DNA from: Methylovulum psychrotolerans
GTDB lineage: Bacteria > Pseudomonadota > Gammaproteobacteria > Methylococcales > Methylomonadaceae
Length of the DNA stretch: 63,491 nt
Reading direction: 5' to 3'
Assembly (NCBI RefSeq): GCF_002923755.1
Contig: NZ_PGFZ01000011.1
Location: 36,165 to 99,655, forward strand
Shown in pieces: positions 8,163 through 18,459 of the stretch. Position numbers and translations under genes: made by a program. Within the stretch, counting starts at the first letter, position 1. Every line of letters starts with the position of its first letter. The notes under the pieces are model-generated. The model did no database searches. It worked only from the letters and a program-made list of their open reading frames with translations, and had not been told where the DNA came from.

Positions 8163-8468
8163 ATGACCCACCAAGAGTATCTGCTCACCCTGAACGTTCC
8201 CCCCAGTTTGGAGGAGAGTATGGTTGACTGTTTGTTGCTGTTAGAGTCCGCGCACGGTTTCAGCAGTTTTCCGGTTAACGCCCACCACCATGAAAACAAA
8301 GGCTTGTCCTTGGCCGAGCAGGTCAGCGGGCGGCAGAAAAAAGTCCGCTTCCAAATGCCCGTGAATGCTGAAGGGCTGGCGGTGTTGTTGACGCGCTTAA
8401 AACAGGATTTTGCCGGGACGGGCATCCAGTATTGGGTGTTGCCGGTGATTGAGCGTGGGGAGATTTGA
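8163..8468 (+). CDS. DUF3240 family protein
   Basis: The 101-residue cytoplasmic protein is recognisable by VPPSLEESMVDCLLLLE, then FSSFPVNAHHHENKGLSLAEQVSGRQKKVRFQ, and a C-terminal QYWVLPVIERGEI, which together make up the DUF3240 pattern. The fold is expected to be ferredoxin-like, similar to PII-type proteins. In other bacteria the family sits beside heavy-metal RND or copper efflux genes; no such pump is present here. The His-rich loop (HHH near residue 41) could touch metal. It is framed by two copies of a palindromic repeat, so it may be a small acquired cassette. A metal-response role is inference. Confidence 0.8.
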   Translation: MTHQEYLLTLNVPPSLEESMVDCLLLLESAHGFSSFPVNAHHHENKGLSLAEQVSGRQKKVRFQMPVNAEGLAVLLTRLKQDFAGTGIQYWVLPVIERGEI

Positions 8469-8485
8469 GGGGTAATATAGACTTT

Positions 8486-8568
8486 GAACGGTCAAGTTTT
8501 CGGCTTTTACAATTCACCGTAGGGTAGGCTGTACCCTACCAAAAACCCGCAAGCTTGACCATTTGAGC
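8486..8568. repeat. palindromic repeat, copy 2
   Basis: This is the same structure as the copy at 7888-7972. The first half is nearly identical (TCAAGTTTTCGG, then a short spacer, then CAATTCACCGTAGGGTA), while the right outer arm has diverged (GCAAGCTTGACC). It starts 17 bp past the DUF3240 stop codon and could also act as a transcription terminator. Confidence 0.75.
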
Positions 8569-8695
8569 ATAGGGTCCGGTATTGGGCAAACGCTGGGCTA
8601 GGTGTTGATGCATTCGGTCAGGCTATCGTGCAATGGCTAAAGACCATTGCACTCCACTTACTGTTGCGGCCAAGCTGGCCGCGCTCTTAGGGGGT

Positions 8696-9742
8696 TTAGC
8701 TGCGCAAACTCGCCAAATCAATCACGAAGCGGTATTTCACGTCGCTTTTCAGTACCCGCTCAAACGCGCTGTTGATGTCTTGGATGGCGATCAGCTCAAT
8801 ATCGGAGGTGATGTTGTGTTCGGCGCAAAAATCGAGCATTTCTTGGGTTTCTTTAATGCCGCCGATGAGTGACCCGGCGATGCTGCGCCGTCTGAAAATC
8901 AAGGCGCTGACCGATGGCGAGGGGTGCGGTTGGTCGGGTACACCGACCAGGCATAAAGTACCGTCGCGTTTGAGCAGCAGGGTATAGGCATCGAGGTCGT
9001 GCGGGGCGGCGACGGTATTGAGGATAAAGTCGAAGCTGCCGTTATGCGCGGCCATTTCATCAGGGTTTTTGGACACTACGACTTCATCCGCGCCTAGGCG
9101 TTTGGCATCGGCGATTTTGCTGGGCGTGGTGGTGAACAGGACAACATGCGCCCCTAAGGCTTTGGCGAATTTAACGGCCATGTGGCCTAGGCCGCCCAAA
9201 CCGACCACGCCGACCTTATCGCCTGCGCCGACTTGCCAATGGCGCAGCGGCGAGTAGGTGGTGATGCCGGCGCACAGTAGGGGCGCGGCGGCGGCGGGGT
9301 CGAGGCTGTCGGCGATGTGCAGGACAAAATGCTCGTCGACGACGATGTTGTCGGAGTAGCCGCCGTAAGTCGTGCCGCCGTTTGGGTCGGGGCTGTTGTA
9401 GGTAAACACGGGGTTGTCGCAGTATTGTTCCAAGTTGTCTTGGCATTCGCTGCAAATGCGGCAGGAATCGACCAAGCAGCCGACCCCGACCGTATCGCCG
9501 ATTTTAAACCGGGTGACAGCACTGCCGACGGCACTGACTTTGCCGACAATCTCATGCCCCGGCACCATCGGAAACGCCGCGTTGCCCCATTCGTCCCGCG
9601 CTTGGTGGATGTCGGAATGGCAGACCCCGCAAAACAGGATGTTGATATGGACATCGCCGGGCTTAAGGGCGCGGCGTTGGAATTGGAACGGGACTAGCGG
9701 CGAGGTGGGGCTATGGGCGGCGTAGGCTAAAGTAGGGTGCAT
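8696..9742 (-). CDS. zinc-dependent NAD(P) alcohol/aldehyde dehydrogenase (YahK/cinnamyl type)
   Basis: The 348-residue MDR-family dehydrogenase would reduce aldehydes or oxidise alcohols in the cytoplasm. The catalytic zinc site is CGVCHSDIH with GHEIVG, and the structural zinc cluster is CLVDSCRICSECQDNLEQYC. The Rossmann motif is GLGGLGHMAVKFAKALGA, and the C-terminal IxDINxAFERxLxxDVxYRFVID is typical of the YahK/CAD subgroup. The start used here is the ATG preceded by AGGAG at a good distance. An upstream in-frame ATG would add 37 residues unlike the family. It stands alone, and in methylotrophs such enzymes handle C1 or short aldehydes, which is speculative here. Confidence 0.88.
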   Translation of the reverse strand: MHPTLAYAAHSPTSPLVPFQFQRRALKPGDVHINILFCGVCHSDIHQARDEWGNAAFPMVPGHEIVGKVSAVGSAVTRFKIGDTVGVGCLVDSCRICSECQDNLEQYCDNPVFTYNSPDPNGGTTYGGYSDNIVVDEHFVLHIADSLDPAAAAPLLCAGITTYSPLRHWQVGAGDKVGVVGLGGLGHMAVKFAKALGAHVVLFTTTPSKIADAKRLGADEVVVSKNPDEMAAHNGSFDFILNTVAAPHDLDAYTLLLKRDGTLCLVGVPDQPHPSPSVSALIFRRRSIAGSLIGGIKETQEMLDFCAEHNITSDIELIAIQDINSAFERVLKSDVKYRFVIDLASLRS

Positions 9743-9828
9743 GGGTGGCTCCTGGGTTAATGGATGGCGGTCAGGCCAACAAAGCGTGCTGCTTGGATAG
9801 GGCTGGCGGTGTTTAAGTTCAATGGTCA

Positions 9829-9878
9829 GGGAGCGCGGGCATCTTGCCCGCAAAGGCGGGCAAGATGCCCGCGCTCCC
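9829..9878. repeat. paired REP-like palindrome
   Basis: Two 23-bp complementary arms (starting GGGAGCGCGGGCATCTTG) surround a 4-base AAAG loop. The core is shared with 3721-3751 and 41029-41082. It lies between the alcohol dehydrogenase start and the cmoB stop codon and may terminate cmoB transcription. Confidence 0.85.
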
Positions 9879-9887
9879 AGGAGAATT

Positions 9888-10865
9888 TTACGCCGGGTTA
9901 TTGGCGATCACTATCGCCCGTTTCGGGGCGGGCAGGCCTTCGGCGGTCAGGTTGGGGTTGTTCGGGTCCAGGTAATCTTGCAGGGAGTTGAAGCGCATCC
10001 AGGCGGTGCTGCGCTGTTCGGCGACGCTGGTGACGGTGACATCGACGACGCGGACGTTGGTGTAGCCGCAGCGTTGCAGCCAATTGACCAAAGTCGGGCA
10101 ACTGGGCAAAAACCAGACGTTGCGCATTTTTGCGTAGCGGTCGGGGGGCAGCAGGGCTTCGCCTAAGCCGCCGTCAATTACGAGGGTTTCTAGTATCAAT
10201 TCGCCGCCCGGTTGCAGGCAGCCTTTCAACTCCAGCAAATGGTCGATGGGTGAGCGGCGGTGGTAGAGCACGCCCATGGAAAACACGCTGTCGAACAGTT
10301 GCAGGTTGGCGGGCAGGTCTTCCATGCCCAGCGGCAGCACATACACAGGGGCGGTGCCGTGGAGTTTTTTTATGGCGTGGAACTGCATGACGTTTAACAG
10401 CATGGGGTCGATGCCGACCACGGTTTTTGCCCCGGCTCCGAACATGCGCCAGCAGTGGTAGCCGTTGCCGCAGCCGACATCAAGGACGCGGCGGTGGGTG
10501 AGCGGGGCGATGTGGTCTTGCAAACGCTGCCATTTCCAATCCGAGCGCCATTCGGTGTCGATAAAAATGTCGAACAGTTGGTAAGGGCCTTTGCGCCACG
10601 GGTGCAGGGCTTGCAGGTGCTGTTCCAGGTTTTTGCGCTGGAGGGCGGTCAGGTCTTCGGCACAGCCGATTTCTATGGCATCGGTGTCAGTGCGGGTATG
10701 GCTGTGCGAAAATTGCGGGATGGCGGCAATGGCCGCCTGCCACTTGGGCAAATCGCCGTGGCGGCTGGGGTCGAAGGCGGCCGCCAGTTGGGTTTGCAAA
10801 ACCGCCACCCAAGCGTCGGCGTTGGCGGCTAATAAGTCGTGGAATAAGGATTGGTAGTCGGGCAT
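9888..10865 (-). CDS. cmoB: tRNA U34 carboxymethyltransferase
   Basis: CmoB transfers the carboxymethyl group of carboxy-S-adenosylmethionine to 5-hydroxyuridine at position 34 of tRNAs, making cmo5U. The 325-residue length matches the E. coli enzyme (323). Diagnostic segments are the N-terminal WQAAIAAIPQF, RKGPYQLFDIFIDTEWRSDWKW before the SAM domain, DVGCGNGYHCWRM at about residue 129 and FSMGVLYHRRSPIDHL. Its usual partner cmoA is not in the window. The C-terminal end AIVIANNPA is short, as normal. Confidence 0.93.
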   Translation of the reverse strand: MPDYQSLFHDLLAANADAWVAVLQTQLAAAFDPSRHGDLPKWQAAIAAIPQFSHSHTRTDTDAIEIGCAEDLTALQRKNLEQHLQALHPWRKGPYQLFDIFIDTEWRSDWKWQRLQDHIAPLTHRRVLDVGCGNGYHCWRMFGAGAKTVVGIDPMLLNVMQFHAIKKLHGTAPVYVLPLGMEDLPANLQLFDSVFSMGVLYHRRSPIDHLLELKGCLQPGGELILETLVIDGGLGEALLPPDRYAKMRNVWFLPSCPTLVNWLQRCGYTNVRVVDVTVTSVAEQRSTAWMRFNSLQDYLDPNNPNLTAEGLPAPKRAIVIANNPA

Positions 10866-11186
10866 TAGGGGGTAAAGGGTTGGTGGGCTGGGTTCGCCGT
10901 CGGCTTAGGCCTTCGGGGTGGTGCGCTTAGCCGGGAGGGTTGTGGCTCCGGGCAATAGTAGGCATAAACAGCTGTTATACACGCCGGATATGTAATGAAT
11001 ATTAAAATCGGCGGCTCAAAGCGTATTTTTTCGTGATTTTTTTCTACTTAGGATGCTTATGCGGCGCGTTTGACAACTGATAGTTTTTAAAGCCGTACCC
11101 TTCACCCCGTACCCTTCGGCTTCGCTCAGGGAACGGAGTGAAGGGCACGGGCGAACCGTCCGACTGACCGTTACGCGCTTTCCGGC
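10866..11186. other. intergenic region between cmoB and mlaC
   Basis: No gene is seen. It contains an AT-rich stretch near 11020-11060 that could hold the cmoB promoter. It also holds a CTTCGGCTTCGCTCAGGGA segment, whose complement recurs near 33345, a short dispersed repeat common in this genome type. Confidence 0.5.
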
Positions 11187-11831
11187 TTAAGATTTTTTCC
11201 CAGGTGCCGCCGCCAAGGCTTCGGTGTTGCGTTTTGCCAAGCTGTCGATGACCGCGCTTAACGAGCCTTTGGTCTGCATTTCATTATTAAAGGTGGTGCG
11301 GTAGTTGGTCACTAAGCTCACGCCTTCAATCATAATGTCGTAGGCTTTCCATTCGCCTTCGTGCAGGGCCATGCGGTAATCGATGGCGATAGGTTGGACA
11401 CCCGGTTGCAGGACTTCGGTTTTGACGATGACTTTGGTGTCGCCAGGGGCCATTTCCAAGGGTAAAAAGCGCACCGACCATTCTTTAAACTCGACAAACG
11501 CGCGTGAGTAGGTGCGTACCAATAAGACTTGGAACTCCTGTTTAAAACGGTTGCGTTCGTCCACCGTTGCGGTTTTCCATAATTTACCCAGCACTAAGGC
11601 GGCGATGCGGTCGAAATCGACGCGCGGATAAATGACCTGATTGACAAAGTCGTTAATTTTGGCAAAGTCTTTGGTAAAGCTTTTATCCTGCATTTGCGAT
11701 TGCAATTGCGCCGAAGCCGTTTCAATGGCTTGTTGGGGCGCTTGCAAATCGGCGGCGAACAGGGGCTTTAGGGGGGCGAGGGTTAACAGTAATGCGAAAA
11801 AAGTAATCTGTATGGTATGTTTGGCCTTCAT
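11187..11831 (-). CDS. mlaC: MlaC-like periplasmic phospholipid-binding protein
   Basis: The 214-residue protein has a clear signal peptide (hydrophobic ITFFALLLTLAPL, cleavage near LFA-AD). It belongs to the MlaC/Ttg2D family, which carries phospholipids between the outer membrane MlaA complex and the inner membrane MlaFEDB transporter. Family features are VDFDRIAALVLGKLWKTAT, RFKQEFQVLLVRTYSRAF and the C-terminal VSLVTNYRTTFNNEM. Length matches the E. coli protein (211). The gene is solitary and not in an mlaFEDCB operon, so it may be a second copy or a detached mlaC. It is transcribed divergently from hemB. Confidence 0.85.
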   Translation of the reverse strand: MKAKHTIQITFFALLLTLAPLKPLFAADLQAPQQAIETASAQLQSQMQDKSFTKDFAKINDFVNQVIYPRVDFDRIAALVLGKLWKTATVDERNRFKQEFQVLLVRTYSRAFVEFKEWSVRFLPLEMAPGDTKVIVKTEVLQPGVQPIAIDYRMALHEGEWKAYDIMIEGVSLVTNYRTTFNNEMQTKGSLSAVIDSLAKRNTEALAAAPGKKS

Positions 11832-11995
11832 AAAATCCTCTAAGATACGGCGGTTGAAATTTACGACTTTTGAAAATGGGTTTAGTTTCTTAAGCAGGGT
11901 GTCGGCAGTAAAAATGTTCGGGTGCTTAGGGGTGGGGTTTGGGTTTACAATAGGGGGTTATGGCAAGGTTCTTTATCTGAATGTTAAAAATTTGA

Positions 11996-13904
<1,909 letters not shown>

Positions 13905-13908
<4 letters not shown>

Positions 13909-14399
13909 GCCGCGAACTCTGGTTACTCAGGCATGGCGAGGCCGAACAATTCACCACTAAGGCGGACGTAGACCGCAACCTGACCCACCACGGCGAACAC
14001 GAAGTCCGCCATATAGCCAAAACCCTCCATAAAACCGGCCTGCGCCCCGATGCCCTCATCACCTCGCCCGCCGCCCGCGCTTATCAAGCCGCCCGCCTCG
14101 TCGCCCCCACCCTAGGCTGGGATGAAACCGCCCTGGCAGCAGACAGCCGCCTGTATTTCCAAGGCCTGGTGGCGGTTAAAACCCTTTTGGCCGAACTGCC
14201 GCCGTCTTTAGGACGGGTGCTGCTGGTCGGCCATAACCCGGATTTTGAAAACCTGCTGCTGGAGTTGGTGGGCTTTGATAACCTTCGCTTCCGGGGCGAT
14301 TTGATGCCTACCGCCACTTGGGTGCGGATAGAACTGCCGGATGACTGGCAGCACTTGGCAGCGGAGTGCGGGACGCTGTTGGCCAGGGAAGTTCCGTAG
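13905..14399 (+). CDS. sixA: phosphohistidine phosphatase SixA
   Basis: The small histidine-phosphatase superfamily protein (164 residues) has the catalytic RHG motif at LLRHGEAE. Further marks are LITSPAARAYQAARLV and the second histidine in LVGHNPDFENLL. In E. coli SixA removes phosphate from histidines, for instance of the nitrogen phosphotransfer protein. It is the last gene of the overlapping hemB-aroE-sixA unit (ATGA overlap with aroE). Nothing in its context explains a link to haem or shikimate synthesis, so co-expression may simply reflect housekeeping. Confidence 0.88.
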
Positions 14400-14485
14400 G
14401 TCCCTGCCCGCTGTTTTGCCTGACGTAAGCCCGTGCGGTTTGCCAGTCCTTTAGCTACGCCATAGACCGTACAGCGGGTGTTGTG

Positions 14486-14515
14486 CTGGTTCCCAAGCTC
14501 CGGCTTGGGAACCAG
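14486..14515. repeat. 13-bp-arm palindrome, dispersed or terminator-like
   Basis: CTGGTTCCCAAGC and its perfect complement surround a 4-base TCCG loop. No T-run follows. Palindromes of this exact style are dispersed in many proteobacterial genomes. It could stop transcription after sixA on the plus strand or the converging YebC-type gene on the minus strand. Confidence 0.65.
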
Positions 14516-14584
14516 CGTCTGTAATAGTGTTCAGGGCGAGTTTTATGAAAAACTTGACCGTTCAGAGTATAAATGAACGCCTAC

Positions 14585-15301
14585 TTAATATTCCGCATCA
14601 TGATAAACGTTTTGGACATCGTCCAACTCATTGAGCATGTCCAAAAAACGTTCAAATAAGGCGATGTCGTCGCCGCTGAGTACGGTCGAGCTTCTGGGCA
14701 GGAATTGGATTTCGTCCACCTCAAAATCGACTTCGCCTAAACTGTCGGCTAAGGCCTGCTTGGCTTTGAAATAATCGGCGGGCGGGGTGAAGACGGTAAT
14801 CTTGCCGTCATCGCTTTCCACGTCGGAGACATCGACATCCGCCGACAACAAGGCTTCCAGCACGGTATCTTCGTCGCCATGTTTAAACGCCAAAATCACC
14901 GAATGGTCGAACATGTGGCTGACCGCGCCTTGGATGCCGATTTTCGCCTTGGTTTTGGTAAAGCATTGGCGGACATCGTTAAACGTGCGGTTGGGGTTGT
15001 CGGTCAGGCAATCGACAATCACCATACAGCCGCCGGGGCCGAAGCCTTCGTAACGGGCGGGGGCAAAATCTTCGCCGCCGCCGCCTTTGGCTTTGTCTAG
15101 GGCTTTTTCGATAACATGGGCAGGCACTTGGCTTTTCTTCGCCCGTTCAATCAGCCCGCGCAAGCTTAAATTACCATCCAAATCCACCCCGCCGGACTTG
15201 GCGCAGACATATATTTCCCGACCATATTTGCTATAAACCTTGGCCTTAGAATCCGCCGTTTTGGCCATGGACTCTTTACGGTTTTGATAGGCTCTACCCA
15301 T
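14585..15301 (-). CDS. YebC/PmpR family protein, YeeN-like
   Basis: This 238-residue member of the YebC family has the conserved opening MGRAYQNRK, the [19 protein letters not shown]-like segment, FVIERAKK-type helix ([25 protein letters not shown]) and [22 protein letters not shown]. The spacing of the N-terminus matches the YeeN subgroup, not YebC proper. Family members have been described as transcriptional regulators and, more recently, as translation factors that relieve stalling at proline stretches. The GGAG in the leader lies about ten bases before the chosen ATG. It stands alone. Confidence 0.88.
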   Translation of the reverse strand: MGRAYQNRKESMAKTADSKAKVYSKYGREIYVCAKSGGVDLDGNLSLRGLIERAKKSQVPAHVIEKALDKAKGGGGEDFAPARYEGFGPGGCMVIVDCLTDNPNRTFNDVRQCFTKTKAKIGIQGAVSHMFDHSVILAFKHGDEDTVLEALLSADVDVSDVESDDGKITVFTPPADYFKAKQALADSLGEVDFEVDEIQFLPRSSTVLSGDDIALFERFLDMLNELDDVQNVYHDAEY

Positions 15302-15422
15302 TTCGCTGTGGCTCCGTTAATTTAAAGATAAATAGACGGATTTTACAGATAAGTAATTGGTGAGGGAAATTTTTTCTGGCGTTGGGTTCGGACAATAGGG
15401 TAATAATAGTGCAGGGCGTTCA

Positions 15423-15833
15423 CTAAATATCTATTTGCAGATGCCATTTCGCGCCAATCTCCGCCGCTTGCTCCAAGACACTAATAAATTCGTCCAAATC
15501 TTCGCTAATGCCCTCGGCGTTTGGGGTCGTTGCGCCGTCGTTTTCAAAATAGGCTTTCAGCGTCCCGAAGTAACTGATGCCCTCGGCGGGGTCGAACCAG
15601 ACATATTTGCTGGGGTCAAACGGCGGCCAGTTCTCTTCATCTTCGTCGTATTCATCACCACCTTCGCCGAACAATGCTTCGGCATCGCCGTCTACATAGC
15701 TATAGATATCAGCGATCCCCAGCTTTTGGGTTATCTCTTCCAAGGTTTCGCAGTGGGCAAAATCCTTGCCGTTGACAAAAGTGTCAAACCCCGGTTCTTG
15801 GTTATCCAGCACGATAAAATACGCCAAACTCAT
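15423..15833 (-). CDS. acidic hypothetical protein, 136 aa
   Basis: The protein is strongly acidic, with a run of Glu/Asp around residue 60 (FGEGGDEYDEDEENWPPFDPSKYVWFDP), and lacks any signal or membrane segment. I do not recognise the family. The layout (short strand-rich N-terminus, acidic linker, helix FISVLEQAAEIGA near the C-terminus) resembles small immunity-like or unknown cytoplasmic proteins. It lies 121 bp from the YebC-type gene and reads the same way, but shared transcription is uncertain. Confidence 0.6.
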   Translation of the reverse strand: MSLAYFIVLDNQEPGFDTFVNGKDFAHCETLEEITQKLGIADIYSYVDGDAEALFGEGGDEYDEDEENWPPFDPSKYVWFDPAEGISYFGTLKAYFENDGATTPNAEGISEDLDEFISVLEQAAEIGAKWHLQIDI

Positions 15834-16128
15834 TAAGTCTTTCCTTCTTTGTGTTAACGGTTACGGAACGGTGCTGTCAAGCAGACCTTACCACTTGGGA
15901 ATGTGCAATAAGCGGAACCAATAATACCCGTAAATACTGGAAGTAATCAAGTGGTGCTAGGTAATAAATAGCGGAGCCGCCTAGGTTGGATTTTTGCGGC
16001 GGGGCTTGCCAACAGTGCGCTAATGCGGCAAGCTGTCCCCGCCTACTCTACGCACTGGCGGGAGGGGACAATGTCGGGTAAATAAATCCCTTGCCCGACC
16101 GACGATAATTTACGGCCAAGCCGCTATT

Positions 16129-17100
16129 ATGCCCAAAAAAATCACCCTCACCCTAGACCAGCAAGCCCAGCTTTTCCAGCAATTGGCGCATTTGGAGCAG
16201 GCGGGTTTGCCTGCCGCCGAGGCGTTCGCGTTGGTCGGCAAAAATGCCCCGTTGTTGCGCAAGGCTTTAAACACCCTGCCGACGCGCCTGAGAAGCGGCC
16301 AGAAAATCAGTGAGGCGGGTTTTCGGGCAGGGTTGTTTGACGATAACCAGCGGCTGGTGTTGGCGGCGGCGGAGCAGGGCGGCTGTTTGGCGGCTGTGTA
16401 TGCAAAGCTGGCGGCGTATTATGCCGCGACAGCACGGCGGCGTAAGCAGATGTTGTCGCGGCTGTATTTACCGGCGGCGGTGCTGGTGATCAGTTTGTTT
16501 GTCCAGCCGTTGCCGGATTTGGTCGCCGCGCGGATCAGTGCGGCGGACTATTTGGCGCAAAGCGCGGGTACCTTAGCGATGCTGGCGGTGGGTATTGGCG
16601 CGTTGCTGAAACTGCCGACAGTGTTGGTGGCTTTGGGGGTGAGCGGCGCTTGGCATTCCCTGCAACTGAGGCTGCCGCCCGTTGCGGCGTGGTTGACGGC
16701 ACGCCAGCTTAACCGTTGTTATTTTCTGTTGGCGTTGCTGTTGGAGGCGGGTTTGCCTTACGCGCAAGCCTTGCCGCAAGCGGTCGCCGCGATACCGAAC
16801 ACGCGCTTAAGGGCGCAGTTCCGCCCGGCGTTGGCGTTGTTGCCGACTGGAGCGAGTGTCTCGGAAACCTTGGCGGCGGTCAGTTTGGTCAAACCCGCGA
16901 CCTGGCAGATTATCAATACGGGGGAGTACAGCGGCCAGTTGGCCGAGACCTTACAGCATTTTACCGAGCTGGACGCGCAAACCTTGGCCTTGCAGGATGA
17001 GGCGTTGGCGGAGTGGTTGCCGCGTTTGGTGTATACGGCGATAGGGCTGTGGATGGCTTATGGGATTTTGTCGCGCGGCTTGCCGTTGCCGCCGGTTTAG
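16129..17100 (+). CDS. type II secretion/type IV pilus F-domain membrane protein (GspF/PilC-like)
   Basis: The 323-residue inner-membrane protein contains two F-type halves. The first starts LFQQLAHLEQAGLPAAEAFAL and carries AAAEQGGCLAAVYAKLAAYY. The second carries FLLALLLEAGLPYAQALPQAV and INTGEYSGQLAETLQHF. Three transmembrane segments are expected (about residues 112-130, 145-170 and 300-318). Classical GspF and PilC have about 400 residues, so this is a shorter relative. No other pilus or secretion gene is adjacent, and its platform function is uncertain outside such an operon. The start codon has no clear ribosome-binding site. Confidence 0.8.
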   Translation: MPKKITLTLDQQAQLFQQLAHLEQAGLPAAEAFALVGKNAPLLRKALNTLPTRLRSGQKISEAGFRAGLFDDNQRLVLAAAEQGGCLAAVYAKLAAYYAATARRRKQMLSRLYLPAAVLVISLFVQPLPDLVAARISAADYLAQSAGTLAMLAVGIGALLKLPTVLVALGVSGAWHSLQLRLPPVAAWLTARQLNRCYFLLALLLEAGLPYAQALPQAVAAIPNTRLRAQFRPALALLPTGASVSETLAAVSLVKPATWQIINTGEYSGQLAETLQHFTELDAQTLALQDEALAEWLPRLVYTAIGLWMAYGILSRGLPLPPV

Positions 17101-17107
17101 CTTAAGG

Positions 17108-17130
17108 GCGGCACGGGGCTACCGTGCCGC
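17108..17130. terminator. hairpin between convergent genes
   Basis: GCGGCACGG and CCGTGCCGC form a 9-bp stem with a 5-base loop, seven bases past the F-domain gene stop and 29 bp from the FG-GAP gene stop. It lacks a T-tract, so a bidirectional terminator is only probable. Confidence 0.5.
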
Positions 17131-17158
17131 TGGCTGTTAAGGCCGTAGGTAAGGCGGC

Positions 17159-18400
17159 TTACGGTGCGCCGTTGTACAGGATGCTGATGTTATTGAAGAA
17201 GCTGTCGGGGCTGACCAGATCGGGTTTGCCGTCCCGGTTTAGGTCGCTGACCATCAAGGTGCTTGGGTAGGCAAAGATGGCATAACTGGCTTTATTGACA
17301 AAAGTGCCGTCGCCGTTACCTGCCAATAGGGTAACATTGCCGTCATAGCGATTACCTACCAATAAATCGGCTTTGCCGTCGGCATCCATATCTGCCACCT
17401 GTAAACCTGACGAATCGTTACCTGTGGGGTAACTGGCTTTACTGACAAAGTTGCCGTCGCCTTGGCCTAAAAAGATGTTGACGGTTTTATGTAACGAATC
17501 TGTCAGCACCACATCGGTGTAGGCATCGGCATTTAATTGCGCTAACTCAATGGCCGCGCTATTGAAGCGCAGGGTGAGCGCGGTTTGGATTAGCTCAAAT
17601 TGTCCGTCGCCTTTGCCTAACATCACCTGTAATGCCGTGCCGCTCGGAATCACCAGGTCTGTCTTGCCATCGTGGTTGATGTCGCCTAGCCCAAACAGGC
17701 TGGTGCCGATCAATAGGTCGGCTTTAGGCATGAAGTAGCCGTTGCCATAGCCTAAATAGATGCTTAGCGTTTTTGTGTTTGGCGCAAAAGCCAACAAATC
17801 GGTTTTGCTGTCATTATTGAGATCGGCCATTTTTAGTACATTGGTATAGGGACTGATGGGGTAGCTGGTCTTGTCGGTAAATGTACCGTCACCGTTGCCT
17901 AAGGAAATGGCCAAATGCGCGCCCAATACCGCCACATCGGGCTTGCCGTCGTTATTGAGTTCGCCGACCAGCGCCGAGTCCGGGAACGACGTGGTGGGGT
18001 AGTCCTGTTTATCGGCAAAGCTACCGTCGCCGTTGCCCATTAAGACGCTCAGCGTGTTGTCTACCAAATTTGCCGTCAGCAAATCTGTTTTACCGTCATT
18101 GTTAAGGTCGCTGGCCGTTATGGATAAGGGGGCATCGCCTACTGTAGGTTGTACAGGCGTTTTAAGCTTCCCTCGCTGCGAGACAGGAGTCGAGTAGTCC
18201 CCAGAAGCGATAGTGCCTGAGTTTTCACGAAGCGAAGCGGAAGTGAAAATGCAGGCTATACGAAATCGCGTCGAGTCATTGGAGAGCATGTGAGCCACCC
18301 CTTGTTGGGTGGCGAGCGAGTGACCAGGACGGCTGGGGCAGCCGAAGGCATAAGCGGTCGCGTGATTTTTGCTGATTGACCGGCAAGGATGCCGAAGCAA
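17159..18400 (-). CDS. FG-GAP/VCBS repeat protein, 5' end probably rearranged
   Basis: From about residue 85 the protein is a run of FG-GAP/VCBS-type repeats: DLNNDGKTDLL, LGNGDGTF, DINHDGKTDLV, DMDADGKADLL and so on. These build a calcium-binding beta-propeller common in secreted and surface proteins. The first 80 residues (for example STRFRIACIFTSASLREN) are Arg/Ser/Thr-rich, lack a signal peptide and are unlike this family. They overlap sequence next to a decayed IS1634-type transposase. I infer that the original N-terminus was replaced, so the true start is uncertain (ATG at 18289 or 18400). The product may be non-functional. Confidence 0.65.
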   Translation of the reverse strand: MLRHPCRSISKNHATAYAFGCPSRPGHSLATQQGVAHMLSNDSTRFRIACIFTSASLRENSGTIASGDYSTPVSQRGKLKTPVQPTVGDAPLSITASDLNNDGKTDLLTANLVDNTLSVLMGNGDGSFADKQDYPTTSFPDSALVGELNNDGKPDVAVLGAHLAISLGNGDGTFTDKTSYPISPYTNVLKMADLNNDSKTDLLAFAPNTKTLSIYLGYGNGYFMPKADLLIGTSLFGLGDINHDGKTDLVIPSGTALQVMLGKGDGQFELIQTALTLRFNSAAIELAQLNADAYTDVVLTDSLHKTVNIFLGQGDGNFVSKASYPTGNDSSGLQVADMDADGKADLLVGNRYDGNVTLLAGNGDGTFVNKASYAIFAYPSTLMVSDLNRDGKPDLVSPDSFFNNISILYNGAP

Positions 18401-18459
18401 TCTTTCGCAAAAATAGCGACTCCCCTTCTCCTGCCCGTCAAACCGGGGCGGCCTGAGGC

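Noticed and set aside
9743-9853. N-terminal extension of the alcohol dehydrogenase
   Set aside because: The added 37 residues are unlike the family and run into a REP-like palindrome; the internal ATG has a good ribosome-binding site.
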